DNA of 64,000 bases. Origin: Dysgonamonadaceae bacterium (lineage in GTDB: Bacteria; Bacteroidota; Bacteroidia; Bacteroidales; Dysgonomonadaceae). A model generated the notes under the pieces. That model saw nothing but the letters and a program-made list of their open reading frames with translations, was not told the origin of the DNA and did no database searches. Positions 1-7,812 of this stretch are shown piece after piece. Where the stretch lies: contig JAIRUA010000012.1 of assembly GCA_031254645.1 (NCBI GenBank), forward strand, positions 62,001 to 126,000, given 5' to 3'. The translations under genes were made by a program, and so were the position numbers. The number at the start of each line of letters is the position of its first letter. Positions within the stretch are counted from its first letter, which is position 1.

Positions 1-165
1 GTTACCCTCGATAAATTTGATTTTAATAGCTTGATGGAAACCACTAGCGTCGGATTCCACAACAGCTGCAACGCTGCTAAAATCTACATCTTGCGCTAAA
101 AGAATAGAAGGCAATCCAAAGGATATCATTCCGAAGATTGCTAAAACTGCAAATAACTTTTTCAT
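1..165 (-). CDS. exbB: ExbB/TolQ-type (MotA_ExbB family) proton channel protein, N-terminal part only
   Basis: First 55 codons of a gene that runs off the left edge; the start ATG is at 163-165. The protein opens with a hydrophobic segment (MKKLFAVLAIFGMISFG, then LLAQD) that looks like a signal or first membrane helix, and later reads FHQAIKIKFIEGN. Bacteroidetes ExbB/TolQ proteins are known to carry an extra hydrophobic N-terminus and a KxKFIEGG-like stretch just before the first channel helix, which is the basis of the call. Such a protein would pass proton motive force to TonB in the inner membrane. A tonB-like gene lies at 3211-3912 but in a separate transcription unit. The channel part is outside the window, so the family call is good but not certain. 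Confidence 0.65.
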   Translation of the reverse strand, partial: MKKLFAVLAIFGMISFGLPSILLAQDVDFSSVAAVVESDASGFHQAIKIKFIEGN

Positions 166-259
166 TGTGTGTTCAATTTTTTTTGATTAATAATCTTTTT
201 AATTGTTGTTTTTATTTTTAATTGTTTGTTTTGTTCTACTTTTTTTCAATTCTCGAACG

Positions 260-347
260 CGGAGAGAGCGGGATTCGAACCCGCGATACACTTTTGGCGT
301 ATACACGCTTTCCAGGCGTGCCTCTTCAACCACTCGAGCACCTCTCC
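260..347 (-). tRNA. tRNA-Ser (GGA)
   Basis: The minus strand folds as a class II tRNA of 88 nt. The acceptor stem GGAGAGG pairs with TCTCTCC (one G-T pair) and the discriminator is G at 260. The anticodon stem CACGC/GCGTG encloses the loop CTGGAAA with anticodon GGA. A long variable arm (GTATACGCC...AGTGTATC) precedes a standard T arm with a TTCGAAT loop. No CCA is encoded. It lies between the exbB-like gene and the nuclease gene. Confidence 0.95.
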
Positions 348-515
348 AAGAGTTATCTCGGAAAACGGGCGCAAATTACAAAAAAAATTTCATTCACGCG
401 CTCATTTATCGAGCAAAATTACAGAATTTATCTATTATATACTATTTATCTCTCCATTTATTTCTTAAAAAGATATTTTTTTTGATTATTTCTCCATTAC
501 AAAATCATCAAAATA

Positions 516-1298
516 TCAAGAAATATCTCTTATATCAAATAATCTCAATGCGTTACGTGTTGTTATTTGCATCACGTTGTTTTCGCTCTCTTGCCATATC
601 TCTGCGAGCTTTTTCACTACAAAAGAGAGGTAAGAGGATTCGTTTCTCTTTCCTCGATAAGGAACCGGAGCAAGATAAGGCGCATCCGTTTCGAGTATAA
701 CCTTTTCTCTCGGACAATGCATAAGCGTTTCCGACAAACCTGAATTTTTAAATGTAACCACTCCATTGATTCCTACCAAAAAATTCTTCAATGCCAAAAT
801 AGCTTCCAATTCATCTTTCGAGCCGCCAAAACTGTGAAAAACGCCCCTAAGCGACTTATCACCTACTCGTTTAATGCTATTGATGGCTTCGTTTGTGGCA
901 TTTCGAAAATGTATGGCTATAGGCATATCTTTTTCGATACTCCATTTTAATTGTTCTTCAAATGCACATAACTGTTCGTCGCGCAATGAAGTATCCCAAT
1001 ATAAATCTACGCCCACTTCGCCGATGCCTACACAACGATTATCGTCCAATTCCTTATATATAATGTCTAATTGCTGTCGCCAATCTTTTCTAACACTCGT
1101 TGGATGTAATCCTAACAAGGTGTGAAAGAAATCGGGATAGCGTGCGCTTGTCGCTCTCAGCGCAGTGATGGTGGTTTCGTCGATATTGGGCAGTATGGCT
1201 TTCGCCACGCCTGCTTGTTGTGCTCGCATCACCACCTGATCGAGGTCTTCACAAAATTCGTCCACATACAAATGTGCGTGGGTGTCTATTAGCGTCAT
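516..1298 (-). CDS. TatD family metal-dependent DNase/hydrolase
   Basis: A 260-residue protein of the usual TatD length. It starts MTLIDTHAHL, giving the metal-binding HxH of the amidohydrolase fold. It then shows GIGEVGVDLYWD (metal-bridging Glu), AIHFRNA (His), VFHSFGGS (His) and a C-terminal ETDAPYLAPVPYRG, all TatD hallmarks. Family members are 3'-5' exonuclease-like DNA hydrolases of the cytoplasm; the exact substrate cannot be read from sequence. The frame stays open 34 codons upstream, but that stretch lies inside the preceding gene, and the ATG at 1298 fits family N-termini. The stop of the upstream gene is one base away, so the two are co-transcribed and probably translationally coupled. 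Confidence 0.93.
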   Translation of the reverse strand: MTLIDTHAHLYVDEFCEDLDQVVMRAQQAGVAKAILPNIDETTITALRATSARYPDFFHTLLGLHPTSVRKDWRQQLDIIYKELDDNRCVGIGEVGVDLYWDTSLRDEQLCAFEEQLKWSIEKDMPIAIHFRNATNEAINSIKRVGDKSLRGVFHSFGGSKDELEAILALKNFLVGINGVVTFKNSGLSETLMHCPREKVILETDAPYLAPVPYRGKRNESSYLSFVVKKLAEIWQESENNVMQITTRNALRLFDIRDIS

Positions 1299-1299
1299 A

Positions 1300-2034
1300 T
1301 TACCACAACCTCTGTTGCATTTCTCTTTTTTCGGTTTCGTCTTTTTCGACTTCACCTTTTCTATAATAATAAACAACTCCGTATTCGCGATTCCTGTCAA
1401 GCCGCTGCTTAACAGGCAAATTGAGGTTGTATTTCTCTACTTGTTCCCATATTTCGAAAATCACATCATCGACCACTTCACGATAATTCGCTACTTCATC
1501 TTGTATATGCGCTGTCGTTTTTTGATGCAATTTTTGTGTATGATACCCGTCTTTAAACAATGAATACATCACCTTGAGTTTGGCAACAGACGGGTTGTAA
1601 ATAGGTACGCCACCTTTCGATGTGCGTGCGTTTTCACCCTCTATTACCCTTCTACCCCACTCTATCAATTGTTCATTTGACGTTAAGTCGGGTATAATCA
1701 TATTGGCGTTTTTCAATCCGTAGAGTTGCAAATGCTCCTCTTTTATTTCGGCACGCATCACGCACATATACAGCACTTGTATGAAGTGCGAAATGTACAT
1801 TCGCGCATTTTTTACCTTTCCTTGAAATGCTTTGCCGGCACGCACTTGCGTGTCATAAGACTGCTGATACCGTATACAGAGACGCTCGAATTGCATCATT
1901 GTGCTTCGTGCTTTTTCCAAAATGCTCGGCGAGACAGCTAAATCTTGAAAATCGGTATCGCGTGCTTTTTCGATAGCCGTTTTCAACGCTTTGACTCGTG
2001 CATTGTCTGTATTGGGTAATCTGCGGTAAGGCAT
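1300..2034 (-). CDS. conserved hypothetical protein (Bacteroidales type)
   Basis: A 244-residue soluble, charged protein with no signal peptide or membrane segment. It begins MPYRRLPNTDNARVKAL and contains a long helical stretch (about residues 10-110). Later it has GVPIYNPSVAKLKVMYSLFKDG, and the tail KQRLDRNREYGVVYYYR is basic. The frame is open 24 codons further upstream, but that extension is translated from a low-complexity inverted repeat (2040-2128), so the ATG at 2034 is preferred. I recall similar proteins opening MPYRRLPNTD from Bacteroidales genomes, all without known function. Its stop is one base before the TatD-type gene, which suggests one operon. Confidence 0.75.
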   Translation of the reverse strand: MPYRRLPNTDNARVKALKTAIEKARDTDFQDLAVSPSILEKARSTMMQFERLCIRYQQSYDTQVRAGKAFQGKVKNARMYISHFIQVLYMCVMRAEIKEEHLQLYGLKNANMIIPDLTSNEQLIEWGRRVIEGENARTSKGGVPIYNPSVAKLKVMYSLFKDGYHTQKLHQKTTAHIQDEVANYREVVDDVIFEIWEQVEKYNLNLPVKQRLDRNREYGVVYYYRKGEVEKDETEKREMQQRLW

Positions 2035-2037
2035 TTT

Positions 2038-2128
2038 TTTGTTGATTTGCTTATTTGTTGATTTGCTTATTTGTTCCCTAACAGTTGATTGTTTAGGTGA
2101 AAACAAATAAGCAAATCAACAAATCAAC
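2038..2128. repeat. inverted, word-repetitive intergenic element (AAATAAGCAAATCAAC family)
   Basis: The 2041-2075 stretch repeats GTTGATTTGCTTATTT twice. Its complement AAATAAGCAAATCAAC recurs at about 2104-2119 and is followed by AAATCAAC. The two halves can pair into a long AT-rich hairpin between the polyprenyl synthase gene and the hypothetical gene downstream of it. It may act as a weak terminator or mRNA-stability element. It resembles in style, not in wording, other intergenic elements in this window. Confidence 0.6.
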
Positions 2129-3105
2129 TATTTTTCTCTATACATTAAGTTTTCCGACAAAGTAATCAATTCTTCTTTTCTATCGTCCGGCACATTGATT
2201 GCCGAAAGGCAATCCAATGAGGCGAAATAATATTTTTCGATAAGATTTTCCGAAATTGATTTCAAGTTCAATTCATCGTAAATATTTCTTACTGCTTTTA
2301 TTTTTTCTTCGGGATCGAAACCGGTTTTCGATAACCACATTTCGAGTTCTTTCAATTGCTGTTTGTTTGAATGTTTGAGCGCCTTTATCAGAAGATACGT
2401 TTTTTTGTTACACAAAATATCGCCACCGATTTTCTTTCCAAAAGTTTTTGGGTCGCCATATACATCAAGCAAATCGTCTTTCAACTGGAAAGCAAGCCCG
2501 ATGTTTATGCCATATTCATAAAGCAAGGCGGCATCGGCATTGGTTGCTTCTGCCAGAACGGCGCCTATTTTTAGTGAGCAAGCCAATAATACAGCTGTTT
2601 TTAGTCGTATCATTTCCAAATATTCGGATTCGGTTACGTTGGTACGCTGCTCAAAATCCATATCGTATTGCTGTCCTCTGCACACATCCATCGCCATATT
2701 GGAAAAAAAGCGAATGACTATAGGCAGTTTTTCAGCCGGCACGTTTTCGAAATATCTATATGCTTCAATCAACATTGCATCACCGGAAAGAATGGCGGTA
2801 CGATGATTCCACTTCTTGTGCACCACAGGATTTCCGCGTCGCATATCAGCGTTGTCCATCAAATCGTCATGCATCAATGTGAAATTGTGGAAGATTTCCA
2901 TCGCAACAGCGCTTTCCACTACTGCATCTACATCTCTGCCAAACAAGTCAGCAGCCATTAACGTAAGTAGCGGTCGCAATCTTTTTCCACCAAGCGAAAG
3001 TATATAGCTGATTGGCTCAAACAGCGTTGCCGGCTGTTCGTTTTGCGATACTTTCTCTATGGCTTCTTTTATTTTCTGTTCGAAAACAAGCACTTTGTTG
3101 CTCAT
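2128..3105 (-). CDS. polyprenyl diphosphate synthase (trans-isoprenyl diphosphate synthase)
   Basis: A 325-residue protein with both Asp-rich motifs of trans-prenyltransferases: LMHDDLMDNADMRRG (first, with the following RRG) and FQLKDDLLDVYGD (second). The GGKRLRP motif near residue 56 binds isopentenyl diphosphate. The enzyme condenses isopentenyl diphosphate with allylic diphosphates in the cytoplasm. Chain length (quinone side chain versus shorter products) is not decided by what I can see. The frame extends 18 codons upstream, through a hairpin that looks like the tonB terminator, so the ATG at 3105 (MSNKVLVFEQKI) is chosen. The C-terminal part after the second motif is complete. Confidence 0.92.
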   Translation of the reverse strand: MSNKVLVFEQKIKEAIEKVSQNEQPATLFEPISYILSLGGKRLRPLLTLMAADLFGRDVDAVVESAVAMEIFHNFTLMHDDLMDNADMRRGNPVVHKKWNHRTAILSGDAMLIEAYRYFENVPAEKLPIVIRFFSNMAMDVCRGQQYDMDFEQRTNVTESEYLEMIRLKTAVLLACSLKIGAVLAEATNADAALLYEYGINIGLAFQLKDDLLDVYGDPKTFGKKIGGDILCNKKTYLLIKALKHSNKQQLKELEMWLSKTGFDPEEKIKAVRNIYDELNLKSISENLIEKYYFASLDCLSAINVPDDRKEELITLSENLMYREK

Positions 3106-3131
3106 TGATTGTTGTTTCGATTTCTTTTTAC

Positions 3132-3165
3132 AAAAACTGCCTCCGTGAATCAACCACAAAGGCAG
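3132..3165 (-). terminator. rho-independent terminator after tonB
   Basis: On the minus strand a 12-bp stem with wobble pairs (CTGCCTTTGTGG with TCACGGAGGCAG, loop TTGAT) is followed directly by TTTTTG. The wobble pairs only work in minus-strand RNA, which fixes the direction. It sits 46 bases after the tonB stop and before the polyprenyl synthase start. Confidence 0.85.
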
Positions 3166-3210
3166 CTTTTGAATGATTCGGCAAAACAGAGTTCCTAAAG
3201 AACTGTTTTT

Positions 3211-3912
3211 TTACTGTTGTAAACGGAATACCACAGGAAGTGTAAAGCGTACGCGCACTGCTTGTCCGCGCTGTTGTCCGGGCGTCCAACGAGGCATTGC
3301 CGAAACAACACGAATGGCTTCTCTATCAAGCGAAGGGTCAACACCGCGCACTACTTGCACGTCTGTGATGCTACCATCTCTTTCAACAACGAAGTTTGTA
3401 ATTACACGCCCTTGAATACCGTTTTCCTGTGCAATCACCGGATAGCGCATATTGCTACTCAACCACGACATCATAGCGGCATTTCCACCCGGAAATTCGG
3501 GTTGCACTTCTACCACAACAAAGATTTCATCAACGGCTACTGCAACCTCTCTAGGTGGTGCAGGTGGCGGCGGGGGGGCTACAACTGTTTGCTGAGCCGT
3601 TTCGTCATTAAATTCCTGAATATCGAGCCTTGTATCCACCTCATCTTCAACAATTTCGAGGATTTCGGGGGTATCCGGCACCGGTGGTGGTGGTGGTGGT
3701 GGTGGTGTTGGATCGCGGCGAGTTACCTCGATTTCTTCTTCTGTTACAACGTGTGCAACCACTATACTTTCGTCCATTTTAGTGGTTTCAGTTGTCCATT
3801 CAAGAGCCAAGAGAATAAGTGCCACTGCAAGTACAAGCCCCATAAGCCAATATGTTGCTTTGTGTGGCTCCAAATTCGCCTTCGGCGATTTTTTTACTTC
3901 ATCTTTGTCCAT
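3211..3912 (-). CDS. energy transducer TonB
   Basis: A 233-residue protein with the TonB layout. It has a short cytoplasmic N-terminus, one membrane helix at about residues 22-40 (LMGLVLAVALILLALEW), a periplasmic linker with two proline runs (eight prolines near residue 70 and PPPPPAPP near 115), and a C-terminal TonB domain. That domain has EFPGGNAAMMSWLSSN, GRVITNFVVERDGS and ATP-less VRFTLPVVF typical of the Bacteroidetes TonB_C fold. It would span the periplasm and deliver energy to TonB-dependent receptors such as the SusC protein at 39458-42790. It is a single-gene unit with its own terminator. The proline run is written almost wholly as a GGT (minus-strand ACC) microsatellite. Confidence 0.93.
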   Translation of the reverse strand: MDKDEVKKSPKANLEPHKATYWLMGLVLAVALILLALEWTTETTKMDESIVVAHVVTEEEIEVTRRDPTPPPPPPPPVPDTPEILEIVEDEVDTRLDIQEFNDETAQQTVVAPPPPPAPPREVAVAVDEIFVVVEVQPEFPGGNAAMMSWLSSNMRYPVIAQENGIQGRVITNFVVERDGSITDVQVVRGVDPSLDREAIRVVSAMPRWTPGQQRGQAVRVRFTLPVVFRLQQ

Positions 3913-4159
3913 AGTTCTAAATAGATTTTATTCTTCTTACGAATGTTTTATATTTCCTTATTATAAATATGTATGAAACGTACAATATCAGACTCGGCAA
4001 GTGAAAATGACAATAGTGTTCGTTCCGTTGTTTCTATTAATATAACTTCCCTGATGCAAAAGTAGGAATTTTTTTTATACCACGCTTCATTTTACGAAAA
4101 AAAATTATGCAAAAAGCCCTTTTTAGCTTCTATTCATTGGTTTTCATTGAAAAGCAAGT

Positions 4160-4720
4160 CTATTTTATCTTATATATATCTTTCAAATTTCTACCGTAGC
4201 CGTCGTAGTCTAATCCATAACCGAGAATGAATTCGTTGGGAATTTCGAGCACGACATAATCAAGCGGCACTTGTTGTTTCAGCGCATCGGGTTTCAAGAG
4301 CAGCGTAGCTACTTTTACTTCTTTCGGCTCGTGTTTCTCTAACTCTTTCAAGAGTGCCACCATTGTATTTCCGGTATCAACAATGTCTTCAACAATTACA
4401 ACGATGCGGTCTTTGACACATTCGTTAAGCCCCAATACTTGTTTCACGCTATTGGTGGAAGATGTTCCTTCATAAGATGCGAGGCGCACGAATGTTATTT
4501 CACTCGGAATGGTTACTTCTTTCATCAAATCGGCAGCAAACATAAAGGCGCCGTTGAGCACTACCAAAAAAACGGGACGCTTTCCATCGAGCTCGGCATT
4601 CATTCGCGCAGCGATGTTTTTAATATTCTGCTCAATTTCAGCTTGTTCGATAAATAAATCGAATTGTTTGTCTTTGACCGTTATCACTTTTTTCACAACG
4701 ATGATTTTATTTTGCGCCAA
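4160..4720 (-). CDS. hpt: hypoxanthine phosphoribosyltransferase
   Basis: A 186-residue type I phosphoribosyltransferase. The PRPP-binding motif VVIVEDIVDTGNTM is complete. VVLNGAFMFAADLMKEV and the flexible-loop region VRLASYEGTSSTNSVKQVLGL match bacterial Hpt proteins. The C-terminal purine-contact segment reads EFILGYGLDYDGYGRNL. The enzyme salvages hypoxanthine (and guanine) to nucleotides using PRPP. It stands alone on the minus strand, with about 250 bases of AT-rich DNA between it and tonB where I see no gene. Confidence 0.95.
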   Translation of the reverse strand: MAQNKIIVVKKVITVKDKQFDLFIEQAEIEQNIKNIAARMNAELDGKRPVFLVVLNGAFMFAADLMKEVTIPSEITFVRLASYEGTSSTNSVKQVLGLNECVKDRIVVIVEDIVDTGNTMVALLKELEKHEPKEVKVATLLLKPDALKQQVPLDYVVLEIPNEFILGYGLDYDGYGRNLKDIYKIK

Positions 4721-4765
4721 AATTACAACTTTTTATCGTGTAAGCGAAAAGAAAAGCGATTTTTT

Positions 4766-4851
4766 TAATAGTTAATGTTTAATGATCAATGCTCGACAGC
4801 GGCAGCGGCAGCCAAATTAATCATTAAACATTAACCATTAACTATTAAAAA
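4766..4851. repeat. inverted repeat of the TTAATGATTAA-type intergenic family
   Basis: TTTAATAGTTAATGTTTAATGATCAAT is followed, after a GC-rich centre, by ATTAATCATTAAACATTAACCATTAACTATTAAA, so the two arms pair over about 25 positions with few gaps. It lies between the divergent hpt and aspA genes, so it is not a shared terminator. Similar words occur at 28014-28097, 30169-30190 and 63572-63595. Confidence 0.65.
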
Positions 4852-4856
4852 AATCG

Positions 4857-4864
4857 TACCTTTG
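4857..4864 (+). promoter_or_regulatory. Bacteroidetes -7 promoter element for aspA
   Basis: TACCTTTG matches the TAnnTTTG -7 consensus and lies about 49 bases before the aspA start. No clear TTTG is found at the -33 spacing. It directly follows the inverted repeat. Confidence 0.6.
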
Positions 4865-4912
4865 CCACACAAAACAAAAAATCTATGACAATCAAAAAAA
4901 TACAACAAAACT

Positions 4913-6352
4913 ATGGCAGAATCCTCTTCTTATCTGTTAGAGCCTAAACCCGGATTTCGCATCGAATCCGACTTATTAGGTGAAAAATATATTCCCAACG
5001 AAGCTTTATACGGCGTACAAACCTTGCGTGGTATGGAAAATTTTGACATCAGTCAAAAACATCACGGCGATTTTCCACATTTCATCAGCGGTTTTGCTTA
5101 CACCAAATGGGGTGCGGCGGAAGCAAACTTCAAAATGGGATTGATTACGGAAGAACAGCGCAACGGCATTGTTCACGCTTGCAAGCAACTTTTGGAAGGC
5201 AAGCATTACAAACATTTCCCAGTGGATATGATTCAAGGCGGTGCGGGTACTTCGGCAAATATGAATGCCAATGAAGTGATTGCGAATTTGGCTTTGGAAT
5301 ATATGGGCAAAAAACGCGGCGAATACGAATTTTGTTCTCCAAACGATGTTGTAAATTGCTCGCAATCAACCAATGATGCTTATCCTACGGCGATTCATTT
5401 CGCACTATATTTATACCACCAAGATTTCGGATTGGCTTTGAATTATTTGGTTGAATCGCTCGAAAAGAAAGCTAAAGAGTACGAACATATTATAAAAATG
5501 GGGCGCACGCAGCTACAAGATGCTGTACCAATGACACTTGGACAAACTTTTCAAGGTTTTGCCGATTTGTTGAAAAGCGAAGTACGCGTACAAAATTTTG
5601 TTGCAAAAGATTTTCTCGAATGTAATATGGGCGCAACGGCAATCGGGACGGGTATCAACTCAGAACCCGGATATAGTGAGCTTTGCGTGAAAGAGTTACG
5701 CGATATTACCGGTTGGAACGTTCGTTTGGCAAAAAACCTGGTGGAAGTAACATCGGATACCTCTTGTATGGTGGGTTATTCGGGCATTTTGAAACGTTTA
5801 GCTATCAAGTTGGGGAAAATTTGTAACGATTTGCGATTGATGTCGTCCGGTCCGCGTTGTGGTTTGGGCGAAATCAACCTGCCGCCAATGCAACCCGGCT
5901 CGTCGATTATGCCGGGAAAAGTGAATCCTGTGATTCCCGAAGTAGTGAATCAAATTTGTTTCAAAGTGATTGGAAATGACGTAACCGTAACGATGGCAGC
6001 CGATGCGGCGCAATTGGAATTGAATGTAATGGAGCCGGTTATCGTTTATTCGCTTTTCGAATCGTTTGAATGGTTGATGAGCGGTATGAGAACGCTGCGC
6101 GACCTCTGTATCAACGGTATCACGGCTAACGAAGAGCACTGCAAACAAATGGTGCTGAACAGTATCGGTATCGTTACGGCATTGAATCCGCATATCGGCT
6201 ACAAAAATGCCACAAAAATTGCGAAAGAAGCTTTGGAAACAGGCGCATCGGTGTATGATTTGGTTATATCCAAAAAGATTTTGACAAAAGAGCAGGTAGA
6301 TAAAATTCTCTCACCGGAAAATATGATTAAGCCGACAAAATTTAAGGTATAA
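4913..6352 (+). CDS. aspA: aspartate ammonia-lyase
   Basis: A 479-residue member of the aspartase/fumarase superfamily. The signature loop GSSIMPGKVNP is at residues 329-339 with the catalytic Ser. GGAGTSANMNANEVIANLA (about 109-127) and SQSTNDAYPTAIHFA (about 150-164) are the other two conserved regions. The N-terminus FRIESDLLGEKYIPNEALYGVQTLR is that of aspartases rather than fumarases, as is the overall length. It converts L-aspartate to fumarate and ammonia, feeding fumarate respiration that is common in Bacteroidales. The following lipoprotein gene starts three bases after the stop, so both are probably one transcript. Confidence 0.93.
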   Translation: MAESSSYLLEPKPGFRIESDLLGEKYIPNEALYGVQTLRGMENFDISQKHHGDFPHFISGFAYTKWGAAEANFKMGLITEEQRNGIVHACKQLLEGKHYKHFPVDMIQGGAGTSANMNANEVIANLALEYMGKKRGEYEFCSPNDVVNCSQSTNDAYPTAIHFALYLYHQDFGLALNYLVESLEKKAKEYEHIIKMGRTQLQDAVPMTLGQTFQGFADLLKSEVRVQNFVAKDFLECNMGATAIGTGINSEPGYSELCVKELRDITGWNVRLAKNLVEVTSDTSCMVGYSGILKRLAIKLGKICNDLRLMSSGPRCGLGEINLPPMQPGSSIMPGKVNPVIPEVVNQICFKVIGNDVTVTMAADAAQLELNVMEPVIVYSLFESFEWLMSGMRTLRDLCINGITANEEHCKQMVLNSIGIVTALNPHIGYKNATKIAKEALETGASVYDLVISKKILTKEQVDKILSPENMIKPTKFKV

Positions 6353-6355
6353 AAA

Positions 6356-7729
6356 ATGAACAAATTCTCAATCTTCACTATACTTATTCTCGCAGCATTG
6401 TTATTCAATGCCTGCGGAGCAGCATCTACCGCTTCTCGATCTTCTATCGAAACAAAAGCGGAAATAATTGCCTTTTTTTCGGAATCGCTAAACGGAAATG
6501 AATCGACTTATACCGGCAATTCGCACGAAATCACGTGGGGAAATCTTGCCAATGTGCAAGCATTCGTTTGGGAAGCGTGGCGAGAAGCAAATCTTCATTT
6601 TAACGAAGAGAAATTAATCCCCACCGAGTCAATCGAATTGGGTAGAGCCGGCAAATGGCATCTGCCCGAACATCTCGAACCTCATGCAATTATGAATTAT
6701 TATTGGGGCAGCAAAGGTGTAAGACCTGATGACGGATATCCGTTATTTCTCTATTTGCATGGTTCAGGAAATCCGGAGCGCGAATGGGCAAACGGACTTC
6801 GATTTGCCCAAACTTTTAACGATGCGCCGTCAATCTATTTCGTGCCGCAAATTCCCAATACAGGAAGTTGGTATCGTTGGTATCAGCAATCGAAACAATT
6901 TGCGTGGGAAAGATTGTTGAGACTTGCCTTTCTCGATAAAGAAATCAATCCAAACAAAATCTATTTCTTCGGTATCTCGGAGGGTGGATACGGTAGCCAG
7001 CGGCTTGGCGCATTTTATGCTGATTATTTGGCAGGTGTGGGTCCGATGGCATCCGGCGAACCTTTGAAAAACGCACCGGTAGAGAATTATCGCAATACAC
7101 CTTTTTCATTATTAACAGGCTCGCTTGATGACGGTTTTGGACGAAATCAACTGACAATATACGCGAAAGAGGCGTTTTCCACACTCGAAACAAAATATCC
7201 CGGCAGTTTTATTCATCGAATCGAACTTATCCCCGACCGCGGACACAGTATTCCTTACGGACATACAACACCTTGGTTGAAACAATTTACCCGTAATCCG
7301 CACCCAAAACACGTGTCGTGGGAAGATTTTGCAATGCACGGCAGGTATCGTAGAGGATTTCACAATATCGTTGTTAATGAACGCTCTAACGATGATGAGT
7401 CGCAAAGAACTTATTATGAAATGATTATCGATGGCAACAATATTTCACTCACGGTCGATTTGGTTTCTTATGAAACAGTTGAGCGACACCAAACAGGTAT
7501 AGAAATGAAGTTTGCACGCACTTACACACCCGCAACAAAAGGAAAAGTAACCATTTACCTCTGTCCGGAACTAATAAATCCAAATGAAAACATTACGCTA
7601 ACCGTAAACGGGAAAGAGGCTTTTCGCGGAAAAGTGCAACCGGAATTGAGACATATTGTAAATAGTTGTGCTATCTTTTTTGATCCGACAAGACTATTTC
7701 CAGCAGCGATAGAAGTCGATTTGAAATAA
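6356..7729 (+). CDS. lipoprotein alpha/beta hydrolase (esterase-like)
   Basis: A 457-residue protein with a lipoprotein signal peptide (hydrophobic segment ending LLFNACGAA, Cys at about 20). The core shows an alpha/beta-hydrolase pattern: FLYLHGSGNPEREW (oxyanion region), then YFFGISEGGYGSQRLG with the nucleophile elbow GISEGG, and RGHSIPYGH as probable catalytic His region. The family resembles esterase or peptidase-like hydrolases; the substrate is unknown. The C-terminal 100 residues (after about 355) form a beta-rich domain also seen in the second hydrolase at 47010-48254, so the two are distant paralogues. It likely faces the cell exterior or periplasm. It follows aspA with three bases between. 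Confidence 0.75.
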   Translation: MNKFSIFTILILAALLFNACGAASTASRSSIETKAEIIAFFSESLNGNESTYTGNSHEITWGNLANVQAFVWEAWREANLHFNEEKLIPTESIELGRAGKWHLPEHLEPHAIMNYYWGSKGVRPDDGYPLFLYLHGSGNPEREWANGLRFAQTFNDAPSIYFVPQIPNTGSWYRWYQQSKQFAWERLLRLAFLDKEINPNKIYFFGISEGGYGSQRLGAFYADYLAGVGPMASGEPLKNAPVENYRNTPFSLLTGSLDDGFGRNQLTIYAKEAFSTLETKYPGSFIHRIELIPDRGHSIPYGHTTPWLKQFTRNPHPKHVSWEDFAMHGRYRRGFHNIVVNERSNDDESQRTYYEMIIDGNNISLTVDLVSYETVERHQTGIEMKFARTYTPATKGKVTIYLCPELINPNENITLTVNGKEAFRGKVQPELRHIVNSCAIFFDPTRLFPAAIEVDLK

Positions 7730-7794
7730 TGTGCTAATGGCAAGTTTATTGATTATAACTAGAAAATCAATAAACTTGCCATTAGCACATTATT
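7725..7794. terminator. bidirectional terminator-like hairpin, 30-bp perfect stem
   Basis: Positions 7725-7754 are the exact reverse complement of 7765-7794, with a 10-base loop. The stem includes the stop codon of the upstream hydrolase gene and contains the word TTAGCACATTAT. It separates two convergent genes, so it can stop transcription from both sides. Copies of the same word follow at 7795-7815. Confidence 0.85.
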
Positions 7795-7812
7795 TATTAG
7801 CACATTAGCACA

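Noticed and set aside
203-700. Open reading frames of 80-165 codons over the tRNA-Ser region
   Set aside because: They run through the tRNA gene and its flanks, have no family features, and differ in frame without any start signal.
3262-3924. 220-codon plus-strand frame opposite tonB
   Set aside because: Its Trp-run is only the complement of the tonB proline microsatellite; the minus-strand TonB protein is clear.
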